36,555 nucleotides of DNA, taken from a virus. Below, piece by piece: positions 31,693-36,555 of the stretch (its first letter is position 1; each line of letters starts with the position of its first letter). Below the pieces are notes generated by a model. The model ran no database searches. It was not told the origin of the DNA and saw nothing but the letters and a program-made list of their open reading frames with translations. The position numbers and the translations under genes are program-made. The DNA lies in the IMG/VR virus record IMGVR_UViG_3300044998_000785, positions 1 to 36,555 of that record, one strand, 5' to 3'.

Positions 31693-32037
31693 TTACTGCA
31701 GCGCTGCTATCAGCGCATCATACTTCGCCCTGATGGCTGCGCGTTGCTCTCGAATGTGCTCAGGTACTGGCACACCTGTATCCATTTGCCTGATGATGTA
31801 CCAATCAGTAGGTTGCAGCTCCGCAAACTGCTCTGCTTTTAGTAGGGCAATTTTGCCGGCAAGCCACTCGCTGTGCTGCTGCTCCGTTGCACCTTCAATC
31901 CATTGGCTTCCATTCCACTTTGGCTGAATGAATGTGCCGTTGTACGGCTCCACCATGTGCCATTCTTCTTTAATATGGTTCTCAGTATAATTACTGATAA
32001 AGTAGCCGTTCTCGTCTATCCGTGCTTTTATTATCAT
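31693..32037 (-). CDS. Putative tail fibre assembly or accessory protein
   Basis: 114 residues; the first half has NEXT-type sugar-fibre patterns (PYNGTFIQPKWNGSQWIEGAT) seen in tail fibre tip or assembly proteins; the second half is helical (EHIREQRAAIRAKYDALIAAL), typical of the tfaE-like accessory proteins that follow a fibre gene. It overlaps the fibre gene by four bases. Confidence 0.68.
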   Translation of the reverse strand: MIIKARIDENGYFISNYTENHIKEEWHMVEPYNGTFIQPKWNGSQWIEGATEQQHSEWLAGKIALLKAEQFAELQPTDWYIIRQMDTGVPVPEHIREQRAAIRAKYDALIAALQ

Positions 32038-33479
32038 ATTACCTCCTCAAAAATCATAATTAATTCCGGGTGACGCATTGCCGTAGAGTCAGGATTATTT
32101 GTGCAACGCATACTGAAGTATATTTTAGTGTGTGCTGGCAATGTGGGGAATGAGGATGGTGTGAATACCACATCTTGCTGTTGGTCATTAACAGTAGTAA
32201 AAGTATCCTGAAATAACTTTTGCGCGTTAAGAGCAGCGCCACGAGCTGAATCTTGTGGCTCTTCATTAGCGTAAAAGAACACTTCATAGGTTCGCGTACC
32301 TTCATTTACCTGATGTTTTACGGAGAATCTGGCTTGCTTAAAGCAGCATTGAAAGGGAAGCATAATACCGATAGTGTCAGCCCTCAATCTAGTGAGATTA
32401 GGCGTGGCACCAGTGCCAAGCATACTGCCGTTGCTTACTAAATTGAATGTGTGAACTACTGAGGTGTTGCTAATATTAGCCAACCAAACATTAAGTAATG
32501 ATGCAAACGATTGTTGACCACCCCCTCTGTAATGTATATAGGTGCGCAGTCCTGTGCCTGCCTGGCCTTGTGAGCCTCTTATGTCCACACCATTAGCAAT
32601 GTTTGCCACTAAGCCACTCGCGCCAACGTATAGCCCTGTGGTTGGTTTGCTTCCTGTGCTACCAGTCCAATCAACCACTTGCAGTACACGCCTTTCACCA
32701 TCATTTACAACAGCCAATATGGGTGTCCAGCCGTCTAACCCATCATCGCCATCATTACCTCTTATATCTACCGCGTCATCTATATTTTCAACAAATCCCT
32801 CCTCACCTATAAATACATTTACTGCAGGTTTAGAACTAACCCCACCTACCCAATCTATCACTTGCAATACTCGCCTCGCTCCGTCATTTACTACCGCCAA
32901 AATGGGTGTCCAACCGCTTTTTGCTTGTGGTATCGGAATTTGTGTTCCTGGTATTAGCACAGGTGGTTCATCATCTGGCTGTGCGTAAGTTATATTACCA
33001 AAATAATACAGCTCGGGCAAGCTGCAAGTTCCGTAAAATTCAATATCAAAACCTTTAAGCCCGGTAACGCGGTTGCGTGGTTGCTTTCGGTAAGTAAATT
33101 TTAGCGGCTCACGGATATTGCCAAGCAGGCACCAGTGCCCGTTACTATCTTTTCTCAATACCACAAACCGCTGATGTGTCATACTATCCAGTACAGCAGC
33201 CGTATTCATATCATCGCCAGAAATGAAACCGGCAGCTTTGTGGGTGTACATACTACCATTATCATCGCGGTTGTTTTCGCTGGGCGCATCTATACTTTCA
33301 CGCACACAGTCTATATAAAACCACGCTTTATCATCCAGCAGTATTATATCATCCTCTATATACATAGAACCTGCACCTCGCACCGGGAATAATGCTTTAT
33401 TAATGTGCTGATGTGGGATGAAGAGAAGGCGTGTACTGCCACCTATATTATCACCGTATATACGTTTAATACTTTGCAT
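32034..33479 (-). CDS. Tail fibre protein with two tandem repeats
   Basis: This 481-residue protein has an N-terminal domain of about 180 residues, then two repeats of about 61 residues (189-249 and 250-311), each with GWTPILAVVNDG, RRVLQV-DW, a Gly-rich turn, then VDIRG and a collagen-like Gly stretch (GNDGDDGLDG, GSQGQAGTG). The C-terminal 170 residues are beta-rich. Repeats with collagen-like joints are usual in receptor-binding fibres. A half-copy of the late-promoter motif lies 18 bases before the start. Confidence 0.78.
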   Translation of the reverse strand: MQSIKRIYGDNIGGSTRLLFIPHQHINKALFPVRGAGSMYIEDDIILLDDKAWFYIDCVRESIDAPSENNRDDNGSMYTHKAAGFISGDDMNTAAVLDSMTHQRFVVLRKDSNGHWCLLGNIREPLKFTYRKQPRNRVTGLKGFDIEFYGTCSLPELYYFGNITYAQPDDEPPVLIPGTQIPIPQAKSGWTPILAVVNDGARRVLQVIDWVGGVSSKPAVNVFIGEEGFVENIDDAVDIRGNDGDDGLDGWTPILAVVNDGERRVLQVVDWTGSTGSKPTTGLYVGASGLVANIANGVDIRGSQGQAGTGLRTYIHYRGGGQQSFASLLNVWLANISNTSVVHTFNLVSNGSMLGTGATPNLTRLRADTIGIMLPFQCCFKQARFSVKHQVNEGTRTYEVFFYANEEPQDSARGAALNAQKLFQDTFTTVNDQQQDVVFTPSSFPTLPAHTKIYFSMRCTNNPDSTAMRHPELIMIFEEVI

Positions 33480-33496
33480 TTTTTACTATTACAACC

Positions 33497-33505
33497 CAAA
33501 GGACA
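33497..33505 (-). promoter_or_regulatory. Half late-promoter motif before the tail fibre gene
   Basis: TGTCCTTTG on the minus strand, one base off the motif, 17 bases before the start codon. The 19-base distance would place the -7 box inside the gene (GCAAAGTA), so this copy is incomplete or has another partner. Confidence 0.4.
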
Positions 33506-33535
33506 ATCTGCACTAAAATTTATTTCCCTACAGTA

Positions 33536-34006
33536 TCAAGCCATATCGCCCATACGCCTCCGGTACTCAGCTTTTTTTAGTGTTTGATAAGGAAAATTTT
33601 CTTCATCAAAGCCAAGTTTCTCCATTGCCAGGTGTATAGCCTGTTTACGTTCAAGTGCAGCATTAACAGCCATTGCAGCATCTATCCAGTCAAACAACCG
33701 TTGCTTAATATGCCCTTCCAGGTATAGTTGAAAGATAGTCATGTTCGTATTGGTAAGGGAGGAACCGTATTTTGTTGCAAACCATTCGGTCAGACGGAGC
33801 TGAATACACTCAGTATCGCGTATAAATTGTATTTGGTGATCGCGCAATTTCGATTTACTAACCATCAGCCTGCTCAATACACGCATAATATCAGAATTAT
33901 CCGGTATTACTAATACGCCACCCTCGTTGGTATAATGATTAAACAAGTAGGCTTTAACATATGGCTTTACCTTTATGGGGCATGATTTATATACCAATTC
34001 TTGCAT
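33536..34006 (-). CDS. Unknown protein, possible phage regulator
   Basis: 156 residues from the ATG at 34006 (the frame is open by ten more codons with a TTG start, less likely). It has a basic N-terminal part (CPIKVKPYVKAYLFNHY), a middle with helices (SDIMRVLSRLMVSKSKLRDHQIQF in parts) and a long basic C-terminal helix (QTLKKAEYRRRM). No family recognised. It is the first minus-strand gene of the phage block, not preceded by the late motif, and of a size for a DNA-binding regulator. A late activator role would fit but is not shown by any motif. Confidence 0.6.
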   Translation of the reverse strand: MQELVYKSCPIKVKPYVKAYLFNHYTNEGGVLVIPDNSDIMRVLSRLMVSKSKLRDHQIQFIRDTECIQLRLTEWFATKYGSSLTNTNMTIFQLYLEGHIKQRLFDWIDAAMAVNAALERKQAIHLAMEKLGFDEENFPYQTLKKAEYRRRMGDMA

Positions 34007-34510
34007 GGCATAAATTTCGGCAAAGAGCGACCACAATAACTATTAACTTTCGTTTGAAAATATGTTGTTTTAATATTAGATATGAACAGGCTGTGAAGAC
34101 AAAATGTTAAAATAGATGCGGTGTGTATGCTCTAAGATTTTACCAAAAATGCGCAACTGAACCAAACATCAAAAACCTGAGGGCTTAAAATCACGCAAAA
34201 AATCTGAAACTTTGTAACTATGTATCTACTTACTGATTTTCAACAAATTGCAGTTGTAAACCGTTGCCCAAAATTTTGTAACCGGGCGTCCCCTTTTTTG
34301 TAACCGGGCGAAGCCAATACTTTGGTTTACAAATTTTTTGTATCCTTTATATTGAATATATACAAAAAAATGTAAACTAAACAAACCGAGGCGGGGCTTG
34401 CCTTTTAAGCGGTTGGAATAGTTTGGTTACAGAGTTACAAAATTTTTGCGCTAAAAAAGATTGAGCGGTTTGGGGGAAACCGTGTAAAACGGCTATGGAT
34501 GATTTTTTGC
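34007..34510. other. Gene-free control region with GTAAC repeats and a large dyad
   Basis: About 500 bases without a credible gene. TTTTGTAACCGGGCG occurs twice (34274-34288 and 34296-34310, 22 bases apart), with further GTAAC/GTAAAC elements at 34211, 34254, 34324, 34371, 34425 and 34434 in both orientations. A dyad pairs 34321-34342 with 34361-34381 around an AT-rich centre. The pattern suggests binding sites of a replication or control protein, an att arm region, or an origin. No promoter box could be fixed. Confidence 0.5.
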
Positions 34511-34540
34511 AAAAAAAAGGCTCGGCATTTTTGCCGAGCC
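34511..34540 (-). terminator. Terminator downstream of the integron-type integrase
   Basis: GGCTCGGC and GCCGAGCC enclose a short loop, followed on the minus strand by eight T. It marks the end of the recombinase transcript and separates it from the phage block. Confidence 0.88.
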
Positions 34541-34558
34541 ACCAGGAATTAATTAGGC

Positions 34559-34576
34559 GCCCTATCGGGCTTTTTT
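34559..34576 (+). terminator. Weak plus-strand terminator-like hairpin
   Basis: GCCC-tatc-GGGC followed by six T on the plus strand. The stem is only four pairs; no gene on the plus strand ends here, so its role is open. Confidence 0.35.
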
Positions 34577-34670
34577 ATGGCGCTTACGCGCAGCTGTGCG
34601 CAACGGATGCTCAGTGAGCAGCCTTATAATATACACGAGAATTTTACGCAGCATTTAGCAAAGTTAGCCA

Positions 34671-35501
34671 TTATGCCGAAAGTAATGCCAGTGGCGAAGG
34701 CGTGTTGGCTATATGCATCTGGCTAATGTGCTGGTATCGCATGGTGGTTTTGATATTACTGTGCCCCATGAGCTGTTGTATCATCCTCTCGTTGATGTTG
34801 TGCTCCATCAGGTGAGTGGCAAAGCAATGCCGAAGGGTATGTGCGTGTATGGATTTATTGATACCTGCAATAGCTGCATACTTTTTTAAGAACTGATTGA
34901 TGCTGCGCTCACTGTACTGTGGTTCAAACTGCCCGTTAAATAAATACTTCACCGGCCGGTAGGCTTTGTAGTAGGATCGCAGAGCCGATAAAATTGATTC
35001 GTCAAGCATGACATTGCGGTCTTTCTTCCCTTTAGCTTCGCGGATATGTATCACCATGGCTGAGCTGTTGATATCGGCAATTTGCAGATTGATTACTTCG
35101 CTTACCCTCATTCCGCATCCGTAAAGAAGCATAATAATGCATTGATGTTTTGTGTTGGTGCATGCCGCTATAAGTCTTTTTATTTCATCTTGTGTTAGCA
35201 CTACCGGAAGTTTGTTCCCTTTTTTGGCGTAGGGGATATATCTCAATTTCATGGGCTGCTTAACGGTTAGTTTATAGAACTTTTTAAGAGCGCTGTGCAT
35301 GCTACGTTGATACTCTGCACTGGGTAGTTGTAACAAGTAATTTTTGATTGCATCTTCATTAATGGCCTTTGGCTCTGTCATTTGTTCAAAGTGTTTCAGG
35401 TATGTGCCTACGTGATCAGCATAGGTCTTTATGGTTGACTGCGCCAGCCTCTCTACTCGCATATCGCGAATAAATGTTTCAATGTACTTTCGAATATTCA
35501 T
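34671..35501 (-). CDS. IntI/Xer-type tyrosine recombinase next to attC-like sites
   Basis: The 276-residue protein has a SAM-like N-terminal domain (1-95) and a catalytic domain with R132 (GCGMRVSEV), Lys in AKGKKDR (157-160), H221 and R224 (HTLRH), H247 (MGHSNI) and Y256. The end TPSPLALL resembles the end of integron integrases (SPLD). It is 60 residues shorter than IntI1 and has no insert between the box-I arginine and the HxxR region where IntI proteins carry their extra domain. It reads away from an attI-like site and two attC-like sites, so a cassette-integrating role is likely. A plain Xer resolvase is the alternative. Confidence 0.85.
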   Translation of the reverse strand: MNIRKYIETFIRDMRVERLAQSTIKTYADHVGTYLKHFEQMTEPKAINEDAIKNYLLQLPSAEYQRSMHSALKKFYKLTVKQPMKLRYIPYAKKGNKLPVVLTQDEIKRLIAACTNTKHQCIIMLLYGCGMRVSEVINLQIADINSSAMVIHIREAKGKKDRNVMLDESILSALRSYYKAYRPVKYLFNGQFEPQYSERSINQFLKKYAAIAGINKSIHAHTLRHCFATHLMEHNINERMIQQLMGHSNIKTTMRYQHISQMHIANTPSPLALLSA

Positions 35502-35553
35502 AGTGTATTTGTTTGATTTTAATTAGATTATAGGTAGTTTCTCAAAAACGCAC

Positions 35554-35560
35554 GTTAGCA
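35554..35560 (+). promoter_or_regulatory. attI-like core site
   Basis: GTTAGCA, with recombination expected between G35554 and T35555, lies 52 bases before the recombinase start codon. Its first six bases are complementary to R'' of the first attC-like site (GCTAAC, 35922-35927), as expected if cassette 1 was inserted here from a circle. Confidence 0.55.
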
Positions 35561-35575
35561 GTCATGGCTACCATC

Positions 35576-35884
35576 CTACTCCGTTTGAGCAATTAACGAT
35601 AAATCCTGACCGTAATATTGATTAAGGTTACAAATCTGCGGATGGCTATCAATGTATTTCATCAACGCACAATCTTTAGAATGAAACCAGCTTACTCCAT
35701 ACCAAGGCTGATAATGTTCTTCACAAAATTTGCAATCACATTCAACCTTTCCGATTTTGTGCCGCCACTTGAAATTAAAAGGCACAATAATTTTGTAACC
35801 TTTATCAATCCAGTTTTTTGGCTTTCGCTTCGTCAATTTGTTGAAGTTTCCGATTATGTGTATTCCGTTAAAATATGCTCCCAT
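35576..35884 (-). CDS. Cassette 1 protein, Cys/His-rich, unknown
   Basis: This 102-residue protein has a cysteine/histidine cluster (CDCKFCEEHYQPW, then WFHSKDCALM and later a Cys in PQICNL) which suggests metal binding, and a basic N-terminal half (KLTKRKPKNWIDKG). No family recognised. It reads toward the recombinase, against the array direction, so it probably needs its own promoter. The cassette spans about 35555-35997 (443 bases). Confidence 0.62.
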   Translation of the reverse strand: MGAYFNGIHIIGNFNKLTKRKPKNWIDKGYKIIVPFNFKWRHKIGKVECDCKFCEEHYQPWYGVSWFHSKDCALMKYIDSHPQICNLNQYYGQDLSLIAQTE

Positions 35885-35921
35885 ACTATTTAATTTTATC
35901 GTTAATTAATCGCCACGAACC

Positions 35922-36005
35922 GCTAACAGCGGTTTTGTGCAAGCTGCCCGACCGCTCAATGCCAACGCTTCGCAGCCTGACACAAAGCCGCAAAACGTTA
36001 TAGGC
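35922..36005 (+). repeat. attC-like site 1
   Basis: R'' GCTAAC (35922-35927) and R' GTTATAGGC (35997-36005) flank arms GCGGTTTTGTGCAAGCTGC (35929-35947) and its imperfect complement at 35972-35991. One base is left unpaired, as the extrahelical bases of attC sites. At 84 bases it is within the usual size range. Expected cut between G35997 and T35998. Confidence 0.75.
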
Positions 36006-36030
36006 AATATTAAAAACTGCCAACGCACTA

Positions 36031-36282
36031 CTAATTAATAACAATTTCTTCTATATTTATTTCAGCACCATACGAACAGAAATCTAATGCTCTTAAAACA
36101 ACTTTTCCTTGTCCTTTTGTCAATTGTGTATCTTTCCTGAAAAACCTTTTTTGGATATATTCATTTGCTACTTTAATAGCATCTTCTAAGTTGTTTTTAT
36201 ACCCCAATTGTTCATAAACATATTTATCGGGGTCTCTACTTGTGTCTGCAAGATTTCTTTTTGTATAAATTTTGTAAGCCAT
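36031..36282 (-). CDS. Cassette 2 protein, unknown
   Basis: 83 residues: YKIYTKRNLADTSRDPDKYV, a helix with EDAIKVANEYIQKRFF, then KGQGKVVLRALDF and a short acidic end (EINIEEIVIN). No family recognised. It also reads against the array direction. The cassette runs from about 35998 to 36431 (434 bases). Confidence 0.62.
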   Translation of the reverse strand: MAYKIYTKRNLADTSRDPDKYVYEQLGYKNNLEDAIKVANEYIQKRFFRKDTQLTKGQGKVVLRALDFCSYGAEINIEEIVIN

Positions 36283-36301
36283 CGCTAAAGTTTTTAATAC
36301 A

Positions 36302-36439
36302 GCCTATAACATACGCTATACAAAAGTGGGGCTGTGTGCCAAATTTGAATAGTTGTGCATCTAATTTGCTTTATCAGGTAAGCGGAGGGTTGTGCATCTT
36401 AATCCCCACCTTCGTATAAGCGCGTCAGCCGTTATAGCC
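36302..36439 (+). repeat. attC-like site 2
   Basis: R'' GCCTATAAC (36302-36310) and R' GTTATAGCC (36431-36439) flank arms at 36313-36331 (ACGCTATAC...GTGGGG) and 36404-36423 (CCCCACCTTCGTATAAGCGC), which pair with two or three mismatches. The centre of about 70 bases contains two near-copies of GTTGTGCATCT. Length 138 bases, at the upper end of the attC range. Confidence 0.72.
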
Positions 36440-36446
36440 AAGTTTA

Positions 36447-36555
36447 ATGACGACCAAAGACCTTAATATCATTGACGACTTACTGACAAGAACTATTAAC
36501 TTGCCAGACATCTTGCATTTAAGAGCATCTGACATTGGGTATGAATTGACAGAAG
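36447..36555 (+). CDS. Start of cassette 3 gene (cut by window end)
   Basis: ATG at 36447, open to the window end: MTTKDLNIIDDLLTRT then INLPDILHLRASDIGYEL. It starts 16 bases past the expected recombination point of attC 2 and reads in the array direction, the classical cassette orientation. Too short to name. Confidence 0.6.
   Translation, partial: MTTKDLNIIDDLLTRTINLPDILHLRASDIGYELTE

Noticed and set aside
33470-33505. A full sixth late promoter before the tail fibre gene
   Set aside because: The expected -7 position falls on the start codon with GCAAAGTA, which does not fit; kept only as a half motif.
34559-34640. GCGC-rich short palindromes as part of the cassette system
   Set aside because: They lack the GTT/AAC core ends of the attC-like sites and lie on the other side of the recombinase.
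1-36555. CRISPR array or insertion sequence
   Set aside because: No regularly spaced identical repeats and no transposase were seen; the repeats found are attC-like, promoter or arm-type elements.

Overview
The window looks like a piece of a Bacteroidetes (Bacteroidota) chromosome. The tRNA gene has no encoded CCA, several promoters match the Bacteroidetes pattern TTG-N19-TAnnTTTG, many starts lack a Shine-Dalgarno sequence, and the integrase and many of the phage proteins are of Bacteroidetes type. Three blocks can be told apart: a tRNA-Arg gene with an adjacent phage-type integrase (1-1469); a large tailed-phage genome read almost entirely on the minus strand (about 34.0 kb down to 1.5 kb); and, at the right end, an integron-like locus (34671-36555) with a short IntI/Xer-type recombinase, an attI-like site, two attC-like sites and three gene cassettes, the last cut by the window end.

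In the direction of transcription (right to left) the phage block runs: unknown protein (34006), tail fibre and a small partner (33479-31693), S49 protease-scaffold, major capsid protein and two putative virion proteins (31640-28215), an unknown gene behind a structured leader (28133-27746), a secreted protein (27697-27326), then a tightly overlapped operon of methyltransferase, GT25 glycosyltransferase, unknown, PLD-like protein, two small-terminase candidates and large terminase (27239-22235). A 640-bp gene-free stretch with many hairpins follows. Next come a DUF932 unit (21596-20233) and an early-type operon of small unknowns, SNF2 helicase, PAPS-reductase-like protein, ParB-like protein and a ribbon-helix-helix protein (19989-15846). 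Then come portal, DUF6712-like connector, two tiny membrane proteins, amidase, a membrane-anchored protein and tail proteins (15789-5674), and finally the tape measure protein and two exported proteins (5617-1475). The head genes therefore lie upstream of terminase, while the portal is some 7 kb downstream of it.

Regulation can be partly read from the sequence. The DUF932 unit and the helicase operon have ordinary host-type promoters. Five units carrying mainly virion genes begin with a different pattern: TGTCCTTTA, then exactly 19 bases, then a degenerate -7 box (nAnnTTnG or close to it). This looks like a phage-specific late promoter.

The least-explained parts are the integron-like array (recombinase without the IntI-specific insert, two cassette genes running against the array direction, cassette-specific R'/R'' pairing), the structured stretch after the terminase gene, a pseudoknot-like leader at 28029-28133, the late promoter, and the SNF2/PAPSR/ParB cluster. 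No second copy of the tRNA 3' end was found, so the right end of the phage element is unresolved and the integron could lie inside or outside it.
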